From: Clostridium sporogenes
GTDB lineage: Bacteria > Bacillota > Clostridia > Clostridiales > Clostridiaceae
NCBI RefSeq assembly: GCF_001020205.1
Contig: NZ_CP011663.1
Coordinates: forward strand, 2,542,001-2,606,000
Direction of reading: 5' to 3'
DNA: 64,000 nt
Shown: positions 44,501-54,065 of the stretch, piece by piece
How the letters are laid out: every line of letters starts with the position of its first letter
Numbering within the stretch: position 1 is the stretch's first letter
Notes under the pieces: model-generated
Databases searched by the model: none
What the model was told of the DNA's origin: nothing
What the model saw: the letters and a program-made list of their open reading frames with translations, nothing else
Made by a program: the position numbers and the translations under genes

Positions 44501-46511
44501 CAGTAGAACCAGAAGTAAATATAACATAGGCTGGAGAACTTGGTGCTATAGAAGGTTTAGAGTGCTTAATAGTACCATTAAAATTAAGTGCTATATCAAC
44601 TGCCTCTTCTGTCAAAATAGTTTCAATTTTAGCCTTTTTAAGTATTTTATTTTCACGTGTTTCAGGCTGCTTTATATCAAGTGGAAGATAAGTATGCCCT
44701 GCTATGAGAACACCTATAGCCGCCATAATCTGCTTTATAGATTTACTCATTTTAATAGCTATTAAGGAGGGCTTTTTAGCTAAACCTATATTATTTATAT
44801 AATTTGCAATTTTAAGAGAACCACTTAAAAGTTCTTCATAGGTAATACTACCATTACAAGCAATAACAGCTAATCGATTTTTATTTGATAGTGCACGAGT
44901 AATAAAATTATCTTGAATAAAACCTTTACTACCTTTCTTAATTTCTAGATTTTTTAATTTTTTATTTTCTGAAATTATAGGCACCTTCAATCTGGTTACC
45001 CAAGTTTCTGAAGAATCTGCCAATTTTTCTAAACAATAAAAAAATGATTCAAATGCTTCATCCACTATATCTCTTCTTAAAGCCCCTACTCTTACATCCC
45101 AACTAAGTAATAAACCTTTATCACTGCTATTAACATCGGATTCATCAACAGCTTGGCAATCTACCCATACTTGAGGTGTCTGACTCATTCCATACTCTAT
45201 TGATCCTGCCATATTTTCTGATTTTAAAACCCCTGTAAATACAAAAGGCATAAGAGCACTATCCCAATCTTTACGTTGTACTATCTCTCTCATCAATTCC
45301 ACACCTGTAAAATACCTATGATCTATATCTTCAATTAATTGGGAAGATATTTTTCTCACACGCTCTACAAAATCCATTTTCTCAGTAAGATCAACTTCAA
45401 GAAGATTTACAGAAGTGAAATCTCCTACTAAATTACAAACATCTTGATGTACAGGTAATCGATTCTGTAAAGGAAGATTAAGAGTAAATCTTCTAGTTTC
45501 GCTCCATTTACCAATAGTCTCTGCATAGGCAGCTAAAATAACTGATGATGTTGTAACACCATACTTTCCTGCAAAATACTTAATAGCACTCCATTTTTTT
45601 TCATCTAACCTTTTTTGTAATCTACGAAATTTAGATTCTGTTTTTTCTTCTATTGGCTTAGCACGCCCATCTCTAGGTAATACAGGGGCAGATGGAAGTA
45701 TATCTATCCTATCCATCCAATATTTCTTATCCTCCTGCCATTTTAATCCCTCTTTTATATTTTTTATAAACAAAGCATAACTTTTAAAATCTATGTTTAT
45801 TTTAGGAAGACTTTCTCCATTAAGCAATTTTCCCATTTCTCCAATTAGAAGTTGTACACTTCCAAAATCAGCAATAATAAGATCAATAGACAAATGAAAA
45901 AATATTCCACTATCTCTTGAGGTTACAAATGTTCGAAATAATGGCGGTTTAGATGAATCATATTCAACATTACAAAGTTTTGTACGAATCCTATTAAGCG
46001 CAGCTTTTTCATCTTCCAAAGATAAACCACGTATATCTACAAATTCCATTTTATACAAATTGTTCATATTATTTAAGATTCTTATTCCATCTTCATTAAC
46101 ACTAGCTCTAAGCATATCATGCCTTTCAACTAATTTTCTCCATACTCTATAAATATCAGTAGTAGTTTTATCACCAAAATTCACTTCTACATATCCCTGA
46201 CAACCTATGCCTCCCCATAAAACTGCATCCGTCTTACCTAACAAATAAGAGGATTGAACATCAGTAAGAGGGAATGGAGAATTTTCATTTGTATTATATT
46301 TCTTATAAATAAATCCTACTGTTTGCTCCTTCTCAAGAACTTCAACTATGTTAGATCGGATATCTCCAACTCGATCTTTCAATGTAGTAGAGAACACCCC
46401 TTCTGGTGCTCGATATCGAAGTTTACCATTATCAGTCCAAAGTTTTACACCAATAGATCTTAGTTCTATTATCATCTCTTTAGCTTTTATAATGTTTTCT
46501 TTATTATTCAT
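41547..46511 (-). CDS. NRPS 2: docking-Cy-A(MT)-PCP-degenerate thioesterase
   Basis: A 1654-residue synthetase. Order: TubC-type docking domain (about 5-60, LWTDNGKLRYRAPEG). Cy domain (about 75-505) with intact D210xxxxD215xxS218. Adenylation domain (about 540-1380) whose pocket reads roughly DLFNWSLIWK, close to cysteine codes, interrupted by a C-methyltransferase (about 985-1330, ILEVGGGIG at 1163). PCP (Ser1440, QIGFDSL). A C-terminal tail (1500-1654) resembles part of a thioesterase but has GKNCSD where GxSxG is expected. It adds, cyclises and probably methylates a final cysteine. It overlaps both neighbours by ATGA. Confidence 0.9.
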   Translation of the reverse strand: MNNKENIIKAKEMIIELRSIGVKLWTDNGKLRYRAPEGVFSTTLKDRVGDIRSNIVEVLEKEQTVGFIYKKYNTNENSPFPLTDVQSSYLLGKTDAVLWGGIGCQGYVEVNFGDKTTTDIYRVWRKLVERHDMLRASVNEDGIRILNNMNNLYKMEFVDIRGLSLEDEKAALNRIRTKLCNVEYDSSKPPLFRTFVTSRDSGIFFHLSIDLIIADFGSVQLLIGEMGKLLNGESLPKINIDFKSYALFIKNIKEGLKWQEDKKYWMDRIDILPSAPVLPRDGRAKPIEEKTESKFRRLQKRLDEKKWSAIKYFAGKYGVTTSSVILAAYAETIGKWSETRRFTLNLPLQNRLPVHQDVCNLVGDFTSVNLLEVDLTEKMDFVERVRKISSQLIEDIDHRYFTGVELMREIVQRKDWDSALMPFVFTGVLKSENMAGSIEYGMSQTPQVWVDCQAVDESDVNSSDKGLLLSWDVRVGALRRDIVDEAFESFFYCLEKLADSSETWVTRLKVPIISENKKLKNLEIKKGSKGFIQDNFITRALSNKNRLAVIACNGSITYEELLSGSLKIANYINNIGLAKKPSLIAIKMSKSIKQIMAAIGVLIAGHTYLPLDIKQPETRENKILKKAKIETILTEEAVDIALNFNGTIKHSKPSIAPSSPAYVIFTSGSTGEPKGVIVSHEAAQTTINAITKMFFVNEEDCILGLAELSFDLSVFDIFGVLGAGGTLVLPDPSRGPDPSHWAEIIKNYGVTLWNSVPAQAEMLASYASLRHEFPSIRSVWLSGDLIRTTLPDSLRKIMPNAELISLGGATEAGIWSIFHRIGSIENEYPTVVYGNALENQCVSVVDKNLDICPNFVPGEIIIGGQALAEGYLGELKLTKEKFLIRESEGGRFYRTGDRGRFLENGEIEFLGRLDNQVKINGYRIELAEIEAALSEAPTVSDCTVVHYKQSGKEKLEAFIVEGLDRTESSSGFSFNLSSIMAQASNIEKKMNSDAVKHFNEVLNCAILDTAHKALREAGAFGNNNSWFEVELILKKLQVLPCFSTLLCRWLNILTDNGYIVREGNLYKDLFKDKKEENYWPLLRSEPLSFIAPECVSKYIESHARNICSLFSGKVNPLAFLFPDGSTKVAEALYGKTAIAQYLNEILSETIRKYSESKMKKISILEVGGGIGATTDRVLEKMEDKEFEYLFTDVSTFFLKNIKEKYPFIKTDILDLDQFESKGYFDIIIAAGVLNNTKNIPIVIEKLSEMIEEGGLLLITDPTGEHLEIFASQAFMMVEHEDIRKNTGNCFLTEDEWRTTLQKSELDIVAVFPPQNTNYSGFSHSLFVAQKCNCKCRKKLPEFNWRQFLENQLPAAMIPEKFHLIEKMPLTMNGKVDRSKLIEQARSSQFYNTEENYKEKFELRKESMSSLEKQIHEILKEISEKDSIALEENLLQIGFDSLLLAQASGKIANNIYEAQGLRFDEILREILTSPTIFNIASYIQKNSKNKQDQINKNIVNNTLLSEEQHCAMEIFLLTDDECSKLKNEFNTIMSSKAKIHTILLSDSKDIIFRKRSNEDCKLIIIACGKNCSDALLLASNMLTKGLFTDKVVLVNPTMYDGSVVYLGDVVVFSSHEKEEEIWAESVLGEFSMNTLKKGQSMEQLGNEIANELRLI

Positions 46512-49500
46512 AATACACCTTCTTCCATATGAACACTTGTATCTTCATTAGAATACTGATTTATAATTTCAGCTAACCCACGTACTGTTGGATTAGAAAA
46601 AACGTCTTTTAAAGGCAATGAAATTCCATGTTGTCTTCGTAATCTTTCAATAAATCTTGTTGCAGAAAGGCTATCAGCACCTAAAAAGAATAAATTAGCA
46701 TCACAATCATAAATATCTGTTTCAAGTATCTCTTTCCATAAAGAAACAAGGATTTTCTCTGTATCAGTCTTTGCTTCTACAATTGTATTATGTTTTGATA
46801 TTATTTTTTCTTCAGCAATAAGTTCAAGAGCTCTACGATTAACTTTTCCATTTACAGTAAGAGGAATATCCTCAATGTAATGATAAGAATTAGGAATACT
46901 ATGGTTTGATAAATATGATGATAAATACTTATTTAGTTCATCATCAGAAAGTTTCTTCCCTGAATAAAAGGCATTCAAAACTTTATGATATCTATCCCCA
47001 CACGGAACAACTACAGCTTCTTCGATATGTGGATGTAATTTTAAGTGAGACTCTATTTCTCCCAATTCAATTCTGTGTCCTCTTATTTTTATCTGTGTAT
47101 CTTTTCTTCCCAAAAATTCTATAGTTCCATCTTCCCAAAAACGTCCTAAATCTCCAGTTTTATACCAACGCATACCACAATCATCAACTATAAATTTTTT
47201 TGAAGTCAACTCATATGAATTTACATATCCTTTTGCTAGTCCATATCCTCCAATCCATAATTCACCTGTAACCCAAGGAGGACAATCTTTACCTCGTTGA
47301 TCAACAATACGATATTTTTGTCCTTTTAATGGATTTCCGTAAGGAATAGAATTCCACTTATTAGAAACCTCTTTAACTTCAAAAAAGTTAGACCAAATAG
47401 AAGCTTCTGTTGCTCCTCCAAGAGCTACAAAAATAGATTTATAAGGATTACTTATCTCATACCATCTCTTAGGAAGTTCAAGAGGTATCCAATCTCCAGA
47501 AACAAGTGCAAGTCTTAAAGTATCCCATTTTTTTTCTTCTGTTGTAACCGTAGTTAACATTTCTAGAAGAGCTGGAGCACTGTTCCATATACTTACATTA
47601 TGAAGGGATATAAGATTAGCCCACTTTTCAGGATCACGATAATTCTGCTCTTCAATTAAAACAATAGAACCCCCAACAGCAAGAAGTCCAAAAATATCAA
47701 AGACTGATAAATCAAAATCTAAAGATGCTACATTTAAAACAACATCTAACTTAGAAATATTCCACTTTCTAATAACCTCATCAATTGTATTTCTAGCTGC
47801 TCCATGACTAATTTCCACCCCTTTTGATTTTCCAGTTGATCCTGAAGTATAAATAATATAAGCTGAAGAATCATCTAAAATATCAACTGGTGAAGATAGT
47901 AAACTACCACTTTCTTTTAAAAATTCCATTGAATCTATCACAGCGCATGGTTTTACATCTTTTATTATTTGCTTTTTACGTTCCTCTGGCTGATTTACAG
48001 AAATAGGAATATAAACACCACCTACAGCAAGAATTCCTAAAACTACTGCTATTTGATCAATGCCACGTGGTAGGGAAATCACAACAGGATCATTTTTACG
48101 GATACCTTTATTAAAAAGCTTTCCTGCAATTTCAAGGGAATAATCCCTTAGTTCTCCATAGGAAATTTTTTTGTCACCAAATATAAGCGCAGTTTTATTA
48201 GGGAATATATTAGCATTTTTAAATAAAGGACCATGGAGGGTTTTTCCTTCCTCTTTCTTTATTGATTTCCAACTTCTATATTCCTGTAACCGAATATTTT
48301 CATAAGAACTACTAACAACATTTTCCCAGCTATTTTGGGAAAGAATTTTTATAGTTGATCTAATTGTTTCAAATAGCCCATCTAGTACTCCTGGTAAAAA
48401 TATTTCATCTACAGCATCTAATGCAACTTCAACACCTTGATCTATTTCCCTTATTTGAAGATCCATCCATATCTGTGGTGTTTGAGAAAGAGTAAAGGCT
48501 CTCTTTCCATAAGATGCTTGATCTACCATACTATATTTTTCAGAAACACCTATTGCTCCTGTAAATACTACAGGAATTGAAGTAGCAGGAGTAGATTCTT
48601 CATTAGCCATGAATCTTAGCACCTCGGATATAGGTAAATTTCTATAATCAAGATCTGACCATAACTGTTTTTGTAAAGTTCTTAGTACACTAGACCAGCT
48701 TTCAAATAAATCTGCTTTATATCCAGCAATTAATAATGTAGTGAAATCACCAACTATATGATTTATATCTGGGTGAAGATTTAAACGATCAAAAAGTGTA
48801 ACTGTAACAGAAACAGCTGCTTGTCCAGACCAAGTTGCTAGTGCTTCACAGTAGGCTGCAAGAAAAATAATTGGAATAGTAACTCCTTCTGATTTCCCCT
48901 TCTCCTCTAAATTTCTCAGCTCATCTTTTGTAACAACCATTTGTCTACGCACAAATGTTGGTGCACTTAAATCTTCAGGATTTGCACACAATGGTAAATC
49001 TGGTGGAGCTGGAAGTGTTTTTACTCTTTTCTTCCAATATTCTCTTGATTTATCCAAAGATACCTTATTGGGCATAGTTGCAAGAACATAATCTCTGAAA
49101 GAAACCCCAGTTGTACCATATTCCAAATTTAAGTCTATTAATGGATTCTCATACAAACTGCTTAATTCAGAAAGAATAATCATCATGCTTAAACCATCTG
49201 CCACTATATTATCTAAACTGATTCCAAGACGTGTTCTAACTACCTGTTCTTCATCCACATAATGGGCAACTTGAACATCAAAAAGTGGCCATTTCTTAGC
49301 ATCAAATGCTTGATGAGACATTTCTTTACGTAATTTCTTAATAGCCTCTTCTTTAGACATATTGTCAGACAATTCCACTACTGAATACTTAGGTACATAA
49401 GAAAGAATTTTCTGTGTTCCTTCATCATTAAATATAGTTCTTAACATTTCATGTCTATTAACAAGTATATTTATAGCACGTTCCAGTCTAGAAATATCTA

Positions 49501-52500
49501 AGCACTCTGAATCAAATTCGTTGTATACATGGGTTCCCACACCACCTAAAATAAAATCAGATCTACGTCCAACCAGGTAAGCTCTTTGTACAGCAGTACA
49601 TGGAAAAGGCAAATATCTATATTTCTCATTAGACAAAAATTTTATTTCTTCTTTATTTATAATCTCTGTTGGTTGGAGTCTTTCTGAAAAATCCTTTAAC
49701 TTTGGATGGGCAAACAAAATAGATAATGATGCATCTTTATATCCCATCTGACGAGCACGAAATACAAAACGTGTTGCTATTAAAGAATCTCCTCCAAGAG
49801 AAAAGAAATCATCTCCTAGATATACTTTTCCAACTGAAAGCAGCTCTTTCCATATTTCTGCTATAACTTCTTCTGTTGTACCTGCTTTAGGAAGATTTCC
49901 TCTAGACTCATCTTTAATAGATTCTAATGAGTTACTTAGTGTATATGATATTTTTTTGCGATCTATTTTTCCATTCTTATTTAATTCTATTTCAGGAGTA
50001 ATAAATATTTTTGAAGGATGCATAACTTCTGGAAGAACCTTTTTTATATGAGATCGAATATGTGCAATATTAGCCTTACTTTCAGGAAGTAACCCTGCAA
50101 TTATAGAAAACTTCCCTATATCTCCGTCTACAATTCCCGTAACATGATTTTTCTCTAAAATTTTTCTCCAAATAACTTTATCTTTCATATAGTTGTTATA
50201 ACCTTTACTAATGCTATCTTTAGACACAAATCCATTTTCTAAAAGTGCAGCAGAAATTAATCCTAATGGTGGAAGCACTGGCATTTCCATAACCAAAATA
50301 GGTGCTTCTTTTTTACACATTATTGAAGCACTCCTAATTGCAGTAGCTATATTTTCATTCATTGTATGCAATGTTCCTAAAGCTATCACCATATCATATA
50401 CATTGTGCTTCTCTTCTTCTATAAGACCGTTTTTTACTACTATCCCGGAAGATATATTTCCTATTGTTTTACAAGTAAGTTCCACCTTTTCTTTAGATTT
50501 ATCAAATACACCCCATTCAATAATTTCTTTAGAATTAAGTTCAATTAATCGTTTTTCTAAAACTCCTCCCATAGAACCAAGTTCTAAAATTTTAACAGTG
50601 CCATTATTATTTTTAGAAATATTACTTATTACAGAGCTAAGAGCCCTTAAAGTATTTTCTGTATCAGGTAAAGCATTTAAAAGAGAGCCTGGTGATAATA
50701 CCTTGTCTTCTAATAAACAAAGAGGATCAATTTCTCCTTGTGATATTGCCCATATATCATTTTCTTTTTCTGAAAGTCTTTGTACAATAGGTTCTATCCA
50801 TGTACCTCCTTCTAAATCCATTGGCCATTTTTCTATCACTTCATCTTTTTGCTTTTTAAGCCATTGTTTCCAAAGAAGCTGTATCGGGGTATCATTGTAT
50901 TGACTTTTATTAGAAAGTAAGTACTTGATAAATGAATTAACAACTTTATGCTGTAATCCATCCTCTACACTTTCTTGATTTGAAGGTAGTGAAAATATTT
51001 TTTTTGAATTATGATTTTGTTTAAAAACTGGAGATATAGCTGCAACAATTTTATAAGATGATCCTAGATTTATACAAGTAGCCATAGCTCTTGAAACTCC
51101 ATAATCTCCTTCAAGTGCATTTTCAATTTCACCTATTTCAACTCGTTGTCCCTTAATTTTTATCTGATTATCAATACGTCCCAAAAATTCTATGCATGCT
51201 TCAGGCAAATATCTTACTCTGTCCCCAGTCTTATACCATCTTATCCCTTTGTATGACAAAAAATTTTTTTCAGTAAGTTTTGAATCATTTATATATCCTT
51301 TTGCAACACTATTACCACCAATCCAAAGCTCACCAGCAATACCATCTGGACAATCTCTTCCTAAAAAATCTACTATTCGGCACTGAACACCATCTAATGG
51401 CCAACCATATGGCACAGAGCTTCCAGAAGGTAATGGTTCTTTAATTTCAAAAATCGTTGAATGAATTGCTGTTTCTGTAGTACCACCTAATCCAGCAATT
51501 CTACATGGTCCAAATACCTCTCTAACGCGAGTGTAAACATCACCTGGAATCCTATCTCCTCCAAGAAGCACTTTTTTCAAATTTTTATACTTTTTATTCT
51601 TATCAGTAGCTTCTAATAATATATCTAATAATATAGGAGCACAATTTAAGAGTGTAATTTTATGAGTTTCAATTAAATTAAGCCAAGCCTCTCCATTTTT
51701 TACATCTTCAGCTTTTGGAAAAACTACTGATCCTCCTGCCTCTAAAAGTCCAAAAATATCATATACAGAAAGGTCAAATTCCAATGCTGATATAGCTAGA
51801 CTTCTATCATTCTTTCCTACCTCAAAAACTCTATTGAGTGCCAGTATTGTGTTTAATGCTGCTGCATGACTAACTTCCACACCTTTTGGTTCCCCTGTAG
51901 ATCCAGAAGTGAACAATATATAAGCTGAATCAGAACCTGATACTGGTACTAGCTCCTTTAGGGGTTCTACATTAGGCAAAAATGAATATGAATCTATTAT
52001 TACTTTTGCTTTTACACTATCAATAATCTTTTGGCGTCTTTTCTCTGGTTCAGAAGTACTAATAGGAACATAGACTCCACCCGCTGCTAAAATTGCTAAT
52101 ACACTAATCACCTGGTTAGATCCCTTAGGTAAAGAAACCACTACTCGATCGCCCTTTTTAACACCTAAGCTAACAAGACTACCTGCCATAGAAAGAGCTT
52201 TTTTAGCAAGTGTTCTGTGGGAAATAGATCCAGATTTATTTTGATTTTCACTCCAGCAAACCGCCAAATCCTCGCCTCTTTTCAAAGCTTCCCTGAAAAA
52301 AGTTTCATGAATACCTCGGTCTTTGGGAGAACACATAGCTTTAATATTAATGCTTTCTCTAAGTCCAATCTGATTCTTAGGCATCACTTGAACAAATTGC
52401 TCATTCCATGCTTCTTCACTATGAGCTAATGTGGTAATCATCCTTTGAAACCCTTCAAACATTCCATCAAGCAACTTAGGTGATATAATATCCTCTCTCG

Positions 52501-53992
52501 CATCCCAATTAACTAGTATACCTCCATCAACTTGAGTAACTTGTGCATCCAATTCAACTTGTGGACCCTGGGATATTATCCATGTAGGCTTTCCAAAACT
52601 TTTTACTACTTCTTCAGAAAAAAGTTCTCCCAGTCCTATTGCACTTGTATATACAACTGAAGCAAAAACACGTTCTCCTCTTCTACGAGTCAATTCTCTT
52701 AAAAGATCAATACCTGTGTATCTAGCATGTGCAGCATCAGAGTGAAATTCCTCTTGAAAATATTTTGCCCTTTCTATAAAGCTAGATTTCTTATTATTTC
52801 CACCTCTCCAACTTGCAAGAATTGATGAAGTAAAATCTCCTACTAATTCATCCACTTCAGGATGAATACTCTCTCTGTTGAATAAAGGAATATTAAGTAT
52901 AAATGAATCTTGATCAGAATATGCACTTATAGTCTCAGCAAAGGCAGCCGCAAAAGCCATAGCCGGTGTTATTTCTTGTTTCTGTGCATTTTTTTCAAAC
53001 TGTTCATATTGTTTTTTATCAAGCCAAAATGCTCTACGTCGAGTAATAGGATTTGATTTTTCGTTATTTCCCTTAAAAGAAATAGGAGTAGGTAATGTAT
53101 CAATTTTTTCGTTCCAATATTTTTTATCCTGTTGATATAAAACTTCAGCTTCCTTAGTATTCATTATTTCTTTTTTATCTATAAGATAACGAGGGAAGCT
53201 ATAGTTTAAAGGTTTAAGAGTATTTTCTCCCTTTTGGTATGACCGAGCTAAATCTCTCATAATAATACGTAAAGACATTGCATCTGCAGCAACCATCTCC
53301 AAGTTTATGTGTAATCTTGTAGGATTATTATGTAAGTCATTTTTAGGAAGAAGAGATAAGGATATATCTAAAACTTCTCCTTTCTCAATATCAAGTTGAG
53401 TTCCAGAAAGTTTCTCCCTTATTTTAAGAAGTTCAATCTGAGCCTCTTCTTTTGAACATGTCTTAAAATCATTGATTTTTAATTTTTTCCAAGGACTTTT
53501 TTCTAAAATTTTTCCATAACCATCTTGAGATACAGACAATCTTAACATACTATGACGAGATATTACTTGATTAATGGCATTTTCCAAATAAGTCGGATCA
53601 ATACCTATTCCATCAAACTCTTCATAAAAATGTGCTGCTACACCACCAAGAGGTTGTCCAGGTGAACGACCAAGAACATATGCATTTTGCATTGGTGCTA
53701 GCCTAAATAAGCTTTCATCAACATCCAAGTATTCTTGGGTTTTTTCTATTTTTTGTTCTTTTGCAGAAATAACCTCCCACCATTCTTTGAAAGTTTTTAA
53801 TTCAATAAGCTCTGCAAATGTAATATCAATTGACATTTTCTTCAATTTAATAGCAAGACGCATTAATGTAAGAGAATCAATTCCTAATGCTATAGGTGAA
53901 TTATTGTCTTCTATATCTTCTACTGCAATTCCTAAAAGTGAGGCAATTTCTTCTTTTACACTAAAAATAAGTTTTTCAAATTCTTTATTCAT
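46508..53992 (-). CDS. NRPS 1: ArCP-Cy-A(insert)-PCP-Cy-A-PCP (HMWP2-like)
   Basis: A 2494-residue synthetase. Order: aryl carrier (Ser40 in LGIDSLTL). Cy1 (about 95-535), whose motif reads E232xxxxD237xxS240 instead of DxxxxDxxS. A1 (about 555-1350; pocket near DLYNLGLIHK, cysteine-like) with a methyltransferase/epimerase-like insert at about 985-1330 (ILELGSMGG, weak SAM motif). PCP1 (Ser1403). Cy2 (about 1457-1900, intact D1594xxxxD1599xxS1602). A2 (about 1915-2390, pocket near DLFNLSLIWK, cysteine). PCP2 (Ser2441). Yersinia HMWP2 has no second A domain. The line should load an aryl acid and form two thiazolines. The next NRPS gene overlaps it by ATGA. Confidence 0.92.
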   Translation of the reverse strand: MNKEFEKLIFSVKEEIASLLGIAVEDIEDNNSPIALGIDSLTLMRLAIKLKKMSIDITFAELIELKTFKEWWEVISAKEQKIEKTQEYLDVDESLFRLAPMQNAYVLGRSPGQPLGGVAAHFYEEFDGIGIDPTYLENAINQVISRHSMLRLSVSQDGYGKILEKSPWKKLKINDFKTCSKEEAQIELLKIREKLSGTQLDIEKGEVLDISLSLLPKNDLHNNPTRLHINLEMVAADAMSLRIIMRDLARSYQKGENTLKPLNYSFPRYLIDKKEIMNTKEAEVLYQQDKKYWNEKIDTLPTPISFKGNNEKSNPITRRRAFWLDKKQYEQFEKNAQKQEITPAMAFAAAFAETISAYSDQDSFILNIPLFNRESIHPEVDELVGDFTSSILASWRGGNNKKSSFIERAKYFQEEFHSDAAHARYTGIDLLRELTRRRGERVFASVVYTSAIGLGELFSEEVVKSFGKPTWIISQGPQVELDAQVTQVDGGILVNWDAREDIISPKLLDGMFEGFQRMITTLAHSEEAWNEQFVQVMPKNQIGLRESINIKAMCSPKDRGIHETFFREALKRGEDLAVCWSENQNKSGSISHRTLAKKALSMAGSLVSLGVKKGDRVVVSLPKGSNQVISVLAILAAGGVYVPISTSEPEKRRQKIIDSVKAKVIIDSYSFLPNVEPLKELVPVSGSDSAYILFTSGSTGEPKGVEVSHAAALNTILALNRVFEVGKNDRSLAISALEFDLSVYDIFGLLEAGGSVVFPKAEDVKNGEAWLNLIETHKITLLNCAPILLDILLEATDKNKKYKNLKKVLLGGDRIPGDVYTRVREVFGPCRIAGLGGTTETAIHSTIFEIKEPLPSGSSVPYGWPLDGVQCRIVDFLGRDCPDGIAGELWIGGNSVAKGYINDSKLTEKNFLSYKGIRWYKTGDRVRYLPEACIEFLGRIDNQIKIKGQRVEIGEIENALEGDYGVSRAMATCINLGSSYKIVAAISPVFKQNHNSKKIFSLPSNQESVEDGLQHKVVNSFIKYLLSNKSQYNDTPIQLLWKQWLKKQKDEVIEKWPMDLEGGTWIEPIVQRLSEKENDIWAISQGEIDPLCLLEDKVLSPGSLLNALPDTENTLRALSSVISNISKNNNGTVKILELGSMGGVLEKRLIELNSKEIIEWGVFDKSKEKVELTCKTIGNISSGIVVKNGLIEEEKHNVYDMVIALGTLHTMNENIATAIRSASIMCKKEAPILVMEMPVLPPLGLISAALLENGFVSKDSISKGYNNYMKDKVIWRKILEKNHVTGIVDGDIGKFSIIAGLLPESKANIAHIRSHIKKVLPEVMHPSKIFITPEIELNKNGKIDRKKISYTLSNSLESIKDESRGNLPKAGTTEEVIAEIWKELLSVGKVYLGDDFFSLGGDSLIATRFVFRARQMGYKDASLSILFAHPKLKDFSERLQPTEIINKEEIKFLSNEKYRYLPFPCTAVQRAYLVGRRSDFILGGVGTHVYNEFDSECLDISRLERAINILVNRHEMLRTIFNDEGTQKILSYVPKYSVVELSDNMSKEEAIKKLRKEMSHQAFDAKKWPLFDVQVAHYVDEEQVVRTRLGISLDNIVADGLSMMIILSELSSLYENPLIDLNLEYGTTGVSFRDYVLATMPNKVSLDKSREYWKKRVKTLPAPPDLPLCANPEDLSAPTFVRRQMVVTKDELRNLEEKGKSEGVTIPIIFLAAYCEALATWSGQAAVSVTVTLFDRLNLHPDINHIVGDFTTLLIAGYKADLFESWSSVLRTLQKQLWSDLDYRNLPISEVLRFMANEESTPATSIPVVFTGAIGVSEKYSMVDQASYGKRAFTLSQTPQIWMDLQIREIDQGVEVALDAVDEIFLPGVLDGLFETIRSTIKILSQNSWENVVSSSYENIRLQEYRSWKSIKKEEGKTLHGPLFKNANIFPNKTALIFGDKKISYGELRDYSLEIAGKLFNKGIRKNDPVVISLPRGIDQIAVVLGILAVGGVYIPISVNQPEERKKQIIKDVKPCAVIDSMEFLKESGSLLSSPVDILDDSSAYIIYTSGSTGKSKGVEISHGAARNTIDEVIRKWNISKLDVVLNVASLDFDLSVFDIFGLLAVGGSIVLIEEQNYRDPEKWANLISLHNVSIWNSAPALLEMLTTVTTEEKKWDTLRLALVSGDWIPLELPKRWYEISNPYKSIFVALGGATEASIWSNFFEVKEVSNKWNSIPYGNPLKGQKYRIVDQRGKDCPPWVTGELWIGGYGLAKGYVNSYELTSKKFIVDDCGMRWYKTGDLGRFWEDGTIEFLGRKDTQIKIRGHRIELGEIESHLKLHPHIEEAVVVPCGDRYHKVLNAFYSGKKLSDDELNKYLSSYLSNHSIPNSYHYIEDIPLTVNGKVNRRALELIAEEKIISKHNTIVEAKTDTEKILVSLWKEILETDIYDCDANLFFLGADSLSATRFIERLRRQHGISLPLKDVFSNPTVRGLAEIINQYSNEDTSVHMEEGVL

Positions 53993-54065
53993 ACTTATAC
54001 CACCTTATCTTATAATTAATGTGCAGTATCTTAAAATCATTATTCAAGTTAATAAACCATTAATA

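Noticed and set aside
50211..50903. 230-codon plus-strand frame inside NRPS 1
   Set aside because: It is antisense to the adenylation-domain insert of the NRPS, and its length reflects low stop frequency opposite that reading frame. The composition is not protein-like.
46508..53992. Idea that the A1 insert is an active methyltransferase
   Set aside because: Its SAM motif reads ILELGSMGG and lacks the usual GxGxG spacing. The position matches the epimerase-like inserts of HMWP2 and PchE, so I describe it as an insert of uncertain activity.
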